The position numbers and the translations under genes were made by a program. The notes below the pieces were generated by a model. It was not told where the DNA came from. It was given only the letters and a program-made list of their open reading frames with translations, and searched no databases. Shown in pieces: positions 8,822-17,849 of a stretch of DNA of 36,100 nucleotides; positions within the stretch are counted from its first letter, which is position 1, and every line of letters starts with the position of its first letter. The stretch is from Deltaproteobacteria bacterium (lineage in GTDB: Bacteria; Myxococcota_A; UBA9160; UBA6930), in the NCBI GenBank assembly GCA_019312665.1, contig JAFDCZ010000013.1:1-36100 (forward strand). Direction: 5' to 3'.

Positions 8822-8861
8822 ATATTACAAAAGTGGACAGGAGTATACAAAGATGTAATAT
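8822..8861. promoter_or_regulatory. Overlapping divergent sigma70-like promoters (GST / radical SAM)
   Basis: + strand: TGGACA (8834-8839) - 16 bp - TAATAT (8856-8861). - strand: TTGTAT (8850-8845) - 17 bp - TAATAT (8827-8822). The two -10 boxes form an 8-bp inverted repeat atattaca/tgtaatat. Confidence 0.5.
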
Positions 8862-8886
8862 CACAGAAAGCCGCAAGGAGCCGCGT

Positions 8887-9819
8887 ATGAGTCGACTTGG
8901 TGCTTCGTCCCTGCAGGAGCCCCCGCCCGAGCCTCTCGGAGCCCGGCGTCTGACGATGGAGCCGCCGCCCCAGTACCCGGGCGCCATGGTGAACGTCACG
9001 AACCATTGCAACCTCGCGTGCGCACATTGCTTCGTCTTCCGCGAGGGGAACCCCAACGATTCGGACGGTGAGATGAAACCGGAGCGCCTGCTCGCTGAGC
9101 TCGAACGCCTGCGCGATCGGCACGGCATTCGCCGCATGATGTGGATGGGCGGCGAGCCCATGCTGCGTTGGCGTCTGGTCGAGCAGGGCCTCGCGCTCTT
9201 CGAAAAGAACACCATCACCACCAATGGCACCGTGGTGTTCAAGGATTTCGGGCCCGACGTAACCTACGTCGTCTCGCTCGACGGCCCACGGGATGTCAAT
9301 GATCCTGTGCGCGGCGAGGGCGTGTTCGATCGGGTCATGCAGAATGTCGCCGCCCTCCCGGACGATTTCCAGTCGATGGTGATGGCGCAGTGCGTTTTGC
9401 ACCGCGAGAACCAGCACCGGCTCGAGGACCTGGTTCGCGAGCTGCTGCCTACGAAATTCCGGGGACTGACGTTCAGCTTCTACGTTCCTCGGGCCGGGGA
9501 GGTCTCGCCGCGGGCCTGGGCTGACGTCGAGGAGCGCGAGGCCGCGATCGACATCGTCTTCGACTTGAAGCGCCGTTACCCAGGGTTCATCTGGAATTCG
9601 AGCCGCAGCCTGGAGCTGCTGCGCCCGGCCACCGCCAAGATCGTCACCGACCACTGCCCGATGCAGAAGACCATGCTGCCGCTCTACATCGAGGGCAACG
9701 ATTTCACCACGCCTTACTGCTGCTACGGCAACGATGTGGACTGCGACCGTTGCGGTTCCTGGGGCGTGTTCGCGGCCGCCGCGAAGATCAGCGGCCCCTG
9801 GGATGCACTTCAGACCTGA
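8887..9819 (+). CDS. Radical SAM protein
   Basis: 310 aa from ATG 8887 (SD aaggag); CNLACAHC (CxxxCxxC), MWMGGEPMLR, VVSLDGP, extra Cys cluster YCCYGNDVDCDRCGSWG near C-terminus. Confidence 0.88.
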   Translation: MSRLGASSLQEPPPEPLGARRLTMEPPPQYPGAMVNVTNHCNLACAHCFVFREGNPNDSDGEMKPERLLAELERLRDRHGIRRMMWMGGEPMLRWRLVEQGLALFEKNTITTNGTVVFKDFGPDVTYVVSLDGPRDVNDPVRGEGVFDRVMQNVAALPDDFQSMVMAQCVLHRENQHRLEDLVRELLPTKFRGLTFSFYVPRAGEVSPRAWADVEEREAAIDIVFDLKRRYPGFIWNSSRSLELLRPATAKIVTDHCPMQKTMLPLYIEGNDFTTPYCCYGNDVDCDRCGSWGVFAAAAKISGPWDALQT

Positions 9820-9868
9820 GTCCGCCGGTCGGCTCCGGCCTCGACGATCTTCCAGGGAAGCTGCTCGT

Positions 9869-10684
9869 TCAGGCGCCAGCTCCCCACGCGAGAGCGTTGC
9901 GGAGCAATCGCTGGAATGCGTCGGTCTCCCAGGAACCGCGGAAGAGCAACGGAGTCTTGCCCTCCGGGGCGACACTCTCGTCGACAAAGGGCTGCCCGTT
10001 GGTTTCTGGCGAATGGCAGTGGCCAAGCGCGATGTACGCGACACCGCCCCTGCCCACATCTCGCGTGTATGCGAGCGCTCGGGTCTTGTTGTCGGGAAGT
10101 AGCGAGGTGTCCTCGTCGTAGGTGAATCCGAACTCCGGTGCCGGGTCTTCAGGAAGCTGGGTGGTCAGCAAGAGGTGGGAGTTCTCCCGATCGAGGAGCT
10201 CGATGAAGTAGAGCTCATCGCTGACCTCGAAGGAGGCCGGCAGGCCGCGCGCGAGCGGGTGCTTTGGGTTCGCGACATCCACTTGAAAGCGGCGAATCGG
10301 GGGGTGATTCAGGAAGAAGCTGCCCAGCGTGTCATGGTGGGGAAGCTTCAACATGCGTCGCGCGTTGGGCTGGCCTTCGATGCGCCCGGTCCGGCCCCCG
10401 CTCGTACCGTGGAGCCCGAGCCAGCGGCCACCGGCTGCGAGCCATTCCTGGACCCCATCGTTTTGGTCCCCGACCAGGTGGGGGCCTGCGACGTAGCTCA
10501 CGAGGAACGTGCAGCCAGGCAACCAGCGCTCGATATCGGCGAAGTCATTCGACACCGTGGTCTGGACTCCAGGTGTCTCCCCGAGGAGGTCGAGCAGGCG
10601 ACGTCTCGCATAATCCATGTCGTGAGCAGCTGTCGCTCCCGGCGGGAAGCCTCCTACGATCAGATGCGCCCGGCTGGTGCCCAT
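9869..10684 (-). CDS. ThuA-like domain protein
   Basis: 271 aa; LIVGGFPPGATAAHDMDYARRRL, GGRWLGLHGTSGG, FEVSDELYFIE, RGGVAYIALGHCHSP. Confidence 0.82.
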   Translation of the reverse strand: MGTSRAHLIVGGFPPGATAAHDMDYARRRLLDLLGETPGVQTTVSNDFADIERWLPGCTFLVSYVAGPHLVGDQNDGVQEWLAAGGRWLGLHGTSGGRTGRIEGQPNARRMLKLPHHDTLGSFFLNHPPIRRFQVDVANPKHPLARGLPASFEVSDELYFIELLDRENSHLLLTTQLPEDPAPEFGFTYDEDTSLLPDNKTRALAYTRDVGRGGVAYIALGHCHSPETNGQPFVDESVAPEGKTPLLFRGSWETDAFQRLLRNALAWGAGA

Positions 10685-10810
10685 GTGTCCTGCTTTCCCT
10701 TGGAGGTGGTTCGGTCGAGCGGGCGGTGGAGCCCGGCTCGCGAATGGAACGCCTAGCCTACCGACATGGCTGTATTCTGCATCGGCTTCAGCGACTCAGC
10801 TGGATTGCAC

Positions 10811-11302
10811 TCAGGTGCCCTCATACAGCCCATGGCGCCGATGCCACTCCTCGAGGCCCTCGTCGGGGTAGGTCTGGAAATTGCGTTCGGCCTCGTCTTC
10901 CTGGGCGTCGACCCAGGCTGGTTTGGAGCGAAGGAAGATGTTGACGAAGGTTGGCGGCGCGGGGAACCCCGTGTCGAGGGCGGTCGCCACCGGATGCAGG
11001 AGTTCCGGCCACCGATCGTTGAAAGCCCAGAGATGTGAGCCGCACATGCCACAAAAGTGGCGTTCGTGTCGACTCTCTCGCGTGCTGCCGTCGTCTTCGG
11101 TGAGAGTCGCACGATAAATCTTCACGTACTCTCTTCCTTCGACCTCGAGACTTTCTGCACGAGCAAGGGTGTTGATGATGTAGCCCCCTCCACCGCCTGT
11201 CTTCCTGCAGATACTGCAGTAGCAGTGCATGAACGGGGCAGGGCCGTCGCTTTCGCAAGAAAAGTGCACACGCCCACAATCGCAGGAGCCTGAAACGAGC
11301 AT
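10811..11302 (-). CDS. GFA-family (glutathione-dependent formaldehyde-activating enzyme-like) protein
   Basis: 163 aa from ATG 11302; CDCG, MHCYCSICRKTGGG, HFCGMCGSHLWAF Zn-ligand motifs. Confidence 0.87.
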   Translation of the reverse strand: MLVSGSCDCGRVHFSCESDGPAPFMHCYCSICRKTGGGGGYIINTLARAESLEVEGREYVKIYRATLTEDDGSTRESRHERHFCGMCGSHLWAFNDRWPELLHPVATALDTGFPAPPTFVNIFLRSKPAWVDAQEDEAERNFQTYPDEGLEEWHRRHGLYEGT

Positions 11303-11454
11303 GACCAGAGGATAGTGTCTGCGTCTGCTCGCGCGCAGCTCGGCGGTGGGCGTGCCGCCGTGGCGCCCCGCCCCGGCCACTGCCCGCGAGAAATTCCACG
11401 GGGAACGGGCTATCCGTTGCAGCGAAGGCCTGGTCGGGTCCGGAGGAGGCGAAG

Positions 11455-12186
11455 ATGGCGGAAGCGCGTGTGGCTCTGGTGGTAGGTGCCGGGCCGGGTC
11501 TCGGAGCGTCGATCCTGAGACGCTTCGCCCGGGAGGGGTTCAGTGTATGTGGCGTGCGCCGCCGGCACGGAGATGAGCTCGAAGCGATGTGCGAGGAGAT
11601 CCGCGCACAGGGCGGAGACGCTCATGGCTTCGAAGTCGACGGGCGTGACGAGGAGGAGGTCATCGGCCTGTTCGATCGTATCGAGTCCGAGATCGGGCCT
11701 GTCGAGGTGGCGGTCTTCAATCCGGGCGCGAACATCAACATCCCGATTCGCGAGACCGACGTGCGCAAGTTCACCAAGGTCTGGGAGATGGCCTGCTTTG
11801 CCGGTTTCTTGATGGGACGCGAGGCGGCCCGGCGCATGGTGCCGCGCGGGCGTGGGAGCATCCTCTTTACCGGCGCGACGGCCAGCGTGCGCGGTGGTAT
11901 CGGCTTCGCTGCCTTCGCAAGCGCCAAGCACGGCTTGCGGGCGCTGGCCCAGAGCATGGCGCGGGAGCTGGGGCCCGAGGGCGTCCACGTGGCCCACATC
12001 GTGATCGATGGCGGCATCGACGGCGCCTTCATTCGCGGGCTGATGGGCGATCAGCTCGAGAACCGCCCGCCGGATTCGATCCTCGCCCCAGACGATATCG
12101 CGGAAACCTTCTGGTCGATCCACGCCCAACCGCGCAGCGCCTGGACCTTCGAGGCCGACCTGCGGCCGTGGGTGGAACGATGGTAG
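11455..12186 (+). CDS. SDR-family oxidoreductase
   Basis: 243 aa; VVGAGPGLGASIL nucleotide-binding motif, NPGANIN, FTGATAS, FAAFASAKHGLRALAQSMAREL (Phe at the usual catalytic Tyr position). Confidence 0.88.
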   Translation: MAEARVALVVGAGPGLGASILRRFAREGFSVCGVRRRHGDELEAMCEEIRAQGGDAHGFEVDGRDEEEVIGLFDRIESEIGPVEVAVFNPGANINIPIRETDVRKFTKVWEMACFAGFLMGREAARRMVPRGRGSILFTGATASVRGGIGFAAFASAKHGLRALAQSMARELGPEGVHVAHIVIDGGIDGAFIRGLMGDQLENRPPDSILAPDDIAETFWSIHAQPRSAWTFEADLRPWVERW

Positions 12187-13004
12187 AGCCCCTGGATACC
12201 GGCACCGATGAGCTGCTCGCTCACATCGAGGAAGGTGTGGCGGTGCTGACATTGAACCGCCCCCAGGTGCGGAATGCTCTCTCGGATACGCTGAGCCCCG
12301 CTCTGCGTACCACGATTGCTTCGCTCCGGAACGATGCGCGCGTGCGTGCGGTGCTCGTGACCGGCGCCGGCTCGGCGTTCTGCGCCGGTGGTGACGTGAA
12401 GGGCATGGGGGCTCGCCGCTCGAACCCAGCCAATGCGCCGTCCATCGAGGAGGTCGTCGCCGATCAGACGCGGCGCCAGATGGAACTGACGGGTGCGCTC
12501 TACGCGTTGCCCCAGCCGACGATCGCTGCATTGCCCGGCCCGGCCGCGGGCGCTGGCTTCTCGATCGCATTGGCTTGCGATCTACGCATCATGGCCGCGA
12601 GCGCGTTCGTTACGACGGGCTTTGGGAATGTCGGTCTCTCTGGCGACTACGGCGCGAGCTTCTTTCTTACCCATCTCGTGGGAACCGCCCGCGCGCGAGA
12701 GCTGTTCTTTTCCGGCGAGCGCGTGTCCGCCGAGAGCTGTGAACGCCTGGGCATCGCCAACCGGGTGGTTCCCGACGAGCGGCTGATGGACGAGGCGCTG
12801 GCGTGGGCGCGACGGCTGGCGGCGGGCCCGACCGTCGCCTACGGCCTGATGAAGGCCAATCTGGACCGGGCGCTGCATCAGGATCTTCCGGCGTGTCTCG
12901 CGGGCGAAGCCGAGGCGGTCGTTCGCTCGTCGCAAACGGAGGATCATCGGGAAGCCGTGCGAGCCTTCGTGGAGAAGCGCCCACCGCGGTTCGAGGGACG
13001 CTAG
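12180..13004 (+). CDS. Enoyl-CoA hydratase/isomerase family protein
   Basis: ATG 12180 overlaps the SDR stop (ATGGTAG); LNRPQVRNALSD, GAGSAFCAGGDVKGM, GPAAGAGFSIALACDLRIM. Confidence 0.9.
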   Translation: MVEPLDTGTDELLAHIEEGVAVLTLNRPQVRNALSDTLSPALRTTIASLRNDARVRAVLVTGAGSAFCAGGDVKGMGARRSNPANAPSIEEVVADQTRRQMELTGALYALPQPTIAALPGPAAGAGFSIALACDLRIMAASAFVTTGFGNVGLSGDYGASFFLTHLVGTARARELFFSGERVSAESCERLGIANRVVPDERLMDEALAWARRLAAGPTVAYGLMKANLDRALHQDLPACLAGEAEAVVRSSQTEDHREAVRAFVEKRPPRFEGR

Positions 13005-13156
13005 GGGCCTGCTGCCAGGTGGAGTCTTGGGGCATTCAGTCGCAGTGTGAACGATGCATTCGATTCCGTCCGAACCTTGGGCTGTTGTGTTCGCAGAATC
13101 TCTCAGCCATCATCCGACCGCTGCGCGAAAACGCGCGCTAACCGGGGAGAATTACA

Positions 13157-13333
13157 ATGCGTCGATCGATCTATGGTTGGATGGCAACAGCGATGATTCT
13201 GGCCATGGCGGCAGGGCCGCTCGCGGGCTGCAAAGAAGAGGGCGCAGCCGAGCGCGCGGGAAAGGCGTTCGATGACGCGGCCGAGCAGGCCGAGGAAGGG
13301 CTCGAGGACGCCAAGGAAGAGCTCTCCGAGTAG
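13157..13333 (+). CDS. Small acidic lipoprotein, entericidin-like composition
   Basis: 58 aa, below the ORF-track cutoff: MRRSIYGWMATAMILAMAAGPLAGCKEEGAAERAGKAFDDAAEQAEEGLEDAKEELSE*; lipobox LAGC; SD-like ggggaga. Confidence 0.7.
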   Translation: MRRSIYGWMATAMILAMAAGPLAGCKEEGAAERAGKAFDDAAEQAEEGLEDAKEELSE

Positions 13334-13550
13334 ATTCCAGAAGGGTTGGCCATAAGAAGCGGTCGATCCCGAAGCGCCCGACGCTCCAGAGAGCTTCGGT
13401 GTGCTCCCGCGGCTCATTCTCCGCGTCGGGATGGATGCGTTCGGTGCGCACGACCTTGCGGTCGAGATCGTGGAAATCGGTCATGAGCGTTAAGCTCAGG
13501 GGGCTCGCGATGGCCTCACGCTTTCGCCATTCACGATTGGCCGCCCCCCC

Positions 13551-15710
13551 ATGACGCGACGGACCCGCATCGCCATTTCGGTCCTGCTGGCTGGGATCGC
13601 CCTCCGGATCGCGCTCCCCTTCGGGATCCAGGCGATTCTCGAACGTCAGGCAAGCGCCGCCCTCGGCCGTCCGGTCGTGGTCGAGAACGTGAGTCTCACC
13701 CTCTCGAGGGGTGCCGCTTCACTGGAAGGCATCCGGGTAGGAACGGAGGACAGCCCGATCCTCCGCTGTTCGCGGGTCTCGGCAAACCTGGACGTTCTGG
13801 GAGTGCTGCTCGGCAAGATTGGTCTCGAATCCCTCGAGATCGTGAATCCCGAGATCGTGGTGCGCCTGCTCTCCGATGGCACTCTCGAGCCTTTGATCCT
13901 TGCGACCCAGCCGCCCGCGATCGACGAGACGGATGAAGTGCCGGCGGAGGCGACATCGACTCCTTCGGTGGAGGATGAGGCGGACGCCGCGGAGGAAGGC
14001 AGCGCGTTGCCCCTTCACGTCGACCAGCTCATGCTCGAGAATCTCTCGATCCTCCTCGTGCCGAGCGGCGGAGCGAAGGGGAACCCCGCGGAGCTCGGCC
14101 TCGGCCGCCTCACGCTTCGCGATTTCTCGATCGGCGATGGGAAACTCGACTTCGGATCCATCGGGCTCGAGAGTCCACGCGTGAAAGTGCGGCGGGATAT
14201 CGTGATCGCGCCGGCGTCCGAGCCCGAGACGCGACCCGAAACCGAACCTGCGGAGGAGCGGCAGACGTCCGGAACCGGGCTTGACGTTTCGGGAACCGAT
14301 TTCACGATCGACGACGCCAAGTTCGTCATCCAGGCAGGTGAGGAAGAACTCACATTCGTCGTCGACCTGTCGGTCCGCGAGGTCGATTTCGGACCTGGCG
14401 AGCGGTTTCCGGTTCGCCTCCGAGTCGAGCGCGAGAGTGGTTGGCTGGAGTTCAACGGTGAGGCGGGTGTGCAGCCGGTGGCACTTCAGGGGAACCTTGC
14501 CCTGGAGGGGGTTTCTCTCGTCAGCGTTCTGCATGTCGCGAATCCCGAGATCGCGGCGCGCATCGAGAAGGGAATCCTCGGCGGCAAGCTCGCCATCGAC
14601 GCTGGCATCGAGGAGAGCGGTGTCCGCGTGGCCGTCCATGGCGGCCTCTCGGTCGATGATCTTGCCTTGGACGCCGAGGGACGCCATCTCACCGTTGCTT
14701 CGACTCGCGTACGAGTGAACGATCTGCAGGCCTCGCCGCGCAAATCCGGCGAACTGGGCATTCGGGCAGACCTTGCCAGTATCGAGATCGACGGCCTCGG
14801 CTTCCGCGACGACACGGTCGACCCGGTTGCCATCGTCGAGCTTCGCGAGCTTCGGGTGAAGGCAGACGCACCACGCTGGCCGGAGCGCGACCTGGCAGTC
14901 GACATCGAGTTCCGGGGGCTCGGTGAGTTTGAGGGGACGGCGAACAGCCGGCTGGTGTCGGGAAACGGGCCGAGTGAACTCGAAATCTCAGCACTCCCGC
15001 TAGGGCCGCTCAGCGGATATGCGAGAGAGGGCGGATTCTTGCTCAAGGCTGGGCAGGCATCTCTCGACGGCAAGGTCGAATCCGAAGGCACCCGACACAG
15101 CGCGAAACTCGACCTGGCGCTCGACGGGCTCGAGATCGAAACGATCGACGCGGGCGTATTCGAGGAGCTCTTCGGCATGTCGCCCGACCTTGCCCTCGCC
15201 GTCCTGAAGGATCCGACCGGGGGCGTTCGCCTGCCCCTGCACTTCGACGTGGATACCGAGTCCGGTGAAACGGGCATCGCCTTTGCGCAGCTGATGGCGG
15301 GCGCGCTACGGCAGGCCATTACGGGTATCCTGACCACGCCGCTCAAGGGGCTCGGCTTCGTCGCGCGCGGAGTGGTCGGCGAGCGCGGCGAGATGCAGAT
15401 GGAGCCGATCAGGTTCGAGCCCGGCTCCGACGACTGGAACGATGGCGAGGAGGACTACGTGGCTGCGCTCGCTCGCTCACTCGTTGCGCGCCCGGGAATC
15501 GCGGCTCGTATCACGGGGCGTGCCACAGAGGACGAGGCTCGCCGCCCGGAGCGTCTTGCCGAGAAGCGCGCCAAGGTGGTCTTGCGTGCGCTGACCAAGG
15601 CCGGCGTGGATGCTGTGGCCCTCGAAGTTGGGCCCGTCGCCATCGGTGAGTCAGGCGTTCTGGTGGAGTTCGTTGCCCGCCCTCAAAATGGGACCTCGAG
15701 CCAGGAGTGA
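13551..15710 (+). CDS. AsmA-like / DUF748-type protein
   Basis: 719 aa; N-terminal TM; AALGRPVVVENVSLTLSRGAASLEGIRV...LESLEIVNPEIVVRL; C-terminal ITGRATEDEARRPERLAEKRAKVV. Confidence 0.8.
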   Translation: MTRRTRIAISVLLAGIALRIALPFGIQAILERQASAALGRPVVVENVSLTLSRGAASLEGIRVGTEDSPILRCSRVSANLDVLGVLLGKIGLESLEIVNPEIVVRLLSDGTLEPLILATQPPAIDETDEVPAEATSTPSVEDEADAAEEGSALPLHVDQLMLENLSILLVPSGGAKGNPAELGLGRLTLRDFSIGDGKLDFGSIGLESPRVKVRRDIVIAPASEPETRPETEPAEERQTSGTGLDVSGTDFTIDDAKFVIQAGEEELTFVVDLSVREVDFGPGERFPVRLRVERESGWLEFNGEAGVQPVALQGNLALEGVSLVSVLHVANPEIAARIEKGILGGKLAIDAGIEESGVRVAVHGGLSVDDLALDAEGRHLTVASTRVRVNDLQASPRKSGELGIRADLASIEIDGLGFRDDTVDPVAIVELRELRVKADAPRWPERDLAVDIEFRGLGEFEGTANSRLVSGNGPSELEISALPLGPLSGYAREGGFLLKAGQASLDGKVESEGTRHSAKLDLALDGLEIETIDAGVFEELFGMSPDLALAVLKDPTGGVRLPLHFDVDTESGETGIAFAQLMAGALRQAITGILTTPLKGLGFVARGVVGERGEMQMEPIRFEPGSDDWNDGEEDYVAALARSLVARPGIAARITGRATEDEARRPERLAEKRAKVVLRALTKAGVDAVALEVGPVAIGESGVLVEFVARPQNGTSSQE

Positions 15711-15770
15711 GCTCCGAGCAGCACGGCTGAAACGGGTGGCTCCGGGCTTGGAGCCGCCTCGCAGGCGGGT

Positions 15771-16226
15771 TCAGCGGATTCGGAAGCCTGCGTGGCATGC
15801 CACGCAGGAGTTCGTGATACGGCGCAGCGCCGACAACGCGGTCGACATGTCTTCGTTCTTGGCGATCTCGGCGAAATCCGTCGCCGCTTGATGCATTCCG
15901 AATCCGAGCTGGTGCATCCCAGGAGGCATGAAGCGGCCTGGTCCCATCCCCGTGCCGCGGTGCTTCCCCTTGGTGCTGTTTCCGAGGCGAGCCTCTGCAA
16001 GTTCGCTTGCCTGTTGGAATTCCGATGCTGCGAGATGGCCCAGGAGAAGGTTGAGGACGACCAGATGGTCGAACATGTCGCTGCGCAGGAGTCGCTGAGC
16101 TTCTTCCGGCATGCTGACGAGCTGACGATTGTCGGGTTTGGACGACTCCGCGCTGGCCGAGTGGGATGCCAGGCTCGTCCCGAGTAGAATCGCGATGACG
16201 ATCGATGCTCCGTTTCGCCGGGACAT
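15771..16226 (-). CDS. Cytochrome c'-like (class II) protein
   Basis: 151 aa with signal peptide; single C-terminal heme motif CVACHAGFRIR after a helical region. Confidence 0.75.
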   Translation of the reverse strand: MSRRNGASIVIAILLGTSLASHSASAESSKPDNRQLVSMPEEAQRLLRSDMFDHLVVLNLLLGHLAASEFQQASELAEARLGNSTKGKHRGTGMGPGRFMPPGMHQLGFGMHQAATDFAEIAKNEDMSTALSALRRITNSCVACHAGFRIR

Positions 16227-16353
16227 GGAATCCGGCCTCCTATTGCCGACCGATGGAAGCGCCGGTCGGCCAGTTTCCGAAAAATAACATGGATCGAGTG
16301 GAATGCGACGTGGCCCCCCGGTTCGATCGTCTTCTTGGCGCGCTGAAGCGGGC

Positions 16354-16884
16354 CTAGTCAGAGCCGGCAGGTGCGGTGACTAGTTGCAACACGACCGAGA
16401 CCAACGTGCCGCCGATGCCGAGCAGGCAAAGGCCCGCACCGGGTATCGCGAGGAAACCGAGCGCCTCCTTGGCTTCGCCTGTGCTGCCGATCGACGGCGC
16501 GGTCAGCCCGGCCGCCAGCCAGAACGCTGAGTAGAGGAGTGCGCCGCCTCCGAACGCCATTGCAGAAATCCGTTCGAGGGGCCCCGCGCTTCCAAACAAC
16601 CCCAGGAGAACGATCGATGCGAGTGCGGCCGCACCAATCGCGCCGCCGTGGAGGTGAGCCCTCTTCATGTAGCTCCAGGACTTGGAGACGACAGCGTCTC
16701 TTTTCTCCGGATCGCCGTGGTAGACCGTTTCGAAGACCGCCTCTGCGGACGAACGCAAATGGCCTTTGATCGAGTCTTCCGCGGCTCCGAAGGCTCCGCC
16801 AAGAAGGAAGCCGAACGCGATCGATAGCAGCGCCATGATGATCCCCGGAGCCAGCGGCCGCAGGGTCGAGCGGTTGCGATTCAT
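16354..16884 (-). CDS. Integral membrane protein, unknown function
   Basis: 176 aa from ATG 16884 (SD gggaag); four hydrophobic segments; HLHGGAIGAAALASIVLLG. Confidence 0.65.
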   Translation of the reverse strand: MNRNRSTLRPLAPGIIMALLSIAFGFLLGGAFGAAEDSIKGHLRSSAEAVFETVYHGDPEKRDAVVSKSWSYMKRAHLHGGAIGAAALASIVLLGLFGSAGPLERISAMAFGGGALLYSAFWLAAGLTAPSIGSTGEAKEALGFLAIPGAGLCLLGIGGTLVSVVLQLVTAPAGSD

Positions 16885-16928
16885 GTGGATTTCTTCCCTC
16901 TCTTGATGACCGCCTTGACGACGGCGAG

Positions 16929-17414
16929 TTAACTGGGCCTCGGTACGGCTACGCCTTCGGAAACGCGGACATAGTATCCATCGGGATCCGTGATGCGAAA
17001 ATCTCGATCCCCCCAGGCCTGAACGGCAATCTCGCCCGGTGAGTAGCCCGCCCGAACGAGAGCAGCGCGCGTGTGCTCGAGCTGCGCGGTGTAGAGGACG
17101 ATCTCGGTTCCGAGCGGCGGGTAGCGAAGAAAGCCCAGCCAATGAAGGGGCAGCCACCACGGTAGAGGAGACAATGCAATCACTGTGGATTCGCTTCTCA
17201 GCGTGATGTACCCGGACGATTTCTCATGCGCCAGCGCGATGCCGAGGACCTCGTAGAACGCGACGGACGCGGAGGAATCACTCACGAAGAGCTCGATCTT
17301 CGATTCCACGACCACGCGAGAAGCATCGCCGGCATGGGATGCCTCACCGGCCATGGCAACAGATCCCGCCATGAGGGTGACGAGCAACAAGGCCAAAGTT
17401 CCTGTCCTCTGCAT
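16929..17414 (-). CDS. VOC/glyoxalase-fold protein with signal peptide
   Basis: 161 aa; signal LALLLVTLMAGSVAMAGEA, then IELFVSDSSASVAFYEVLG...DFRITDPDGYYVRVSEG. Confidence 0.78.
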   Translation of the reverse strand: MQRTGTLALLLVTLMAGSVAMAGEASHAGDASRVVVESKIELFVSDSSASVAFYEVLGIALAHEKSSGYITLRSESTVIALSPLPWWLPLHWLGFLRYPPLGTEIVLYTAQLEHTRAALVRAGYSPGEIAVQAWGDRDFRITDPDGYYVRVSEGVAVPRPS

Positions 17415-17429
17415 GTCGCACCTTTTTCA

Positions 17430-17849
17430 TCAAGCCGCGAGCCGGGCTCGGACATCCATGAGGGCAAATCCGAGCAAGTTGAGGCCCGGCCACTTCTGAG
17501 GGTCTGTTGCACGGTAGTCGGCTGCATCCAGTCCAATGCCCAGATGCCATCGACAGGGCTGCCGTCCCAGGCTCTTCGCTTCGCCCGGTGAGGCGGAGTC
17601 CAGAATTCCTTCCCGGGTTTCCAGATCACCGAAGATCCGAGCCTTCTCGGCCATCATGTAGTTCTCTCCCGTCGGATACTTCGTCTCGCCTTCGAAGAAG
17701 GGAGCTGAGTACCACTGACTGAAACAGACGGCGGAGATCGATCCATCTTGCGGTGGCTCATGCCCCCAGAAGAACACGTACCTGGCCTTCGCGCCGGCCA
17801 TCGACGCCAGGGAACAGCCTTCCGAGGCAAGAATGCTACAGAATTTCAC
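17430..17849 (-). pseudogene. NADAR (YbiA-like) gene with internal deletion and compensating frameshift
   Basis: CFSQWYSAPFFEGETKYPTGENYMMAEKARIFGDLETREGILDSASPGEAKSLGR and WPGLNLLGFALMDVR match both ends of NADAR; the intervening ~45 residues (KF.Q...L...LL.T...LVEASP) are missing; SPVDGIW is present in the neighbouring frame. Confidence 0.7.

Noticed and set aside
8386-8886. N-terminal extension of the radical SAM ORF
   Set aside because: Antisense to the GST gene; a good SD and ATG at 8887 define the start.
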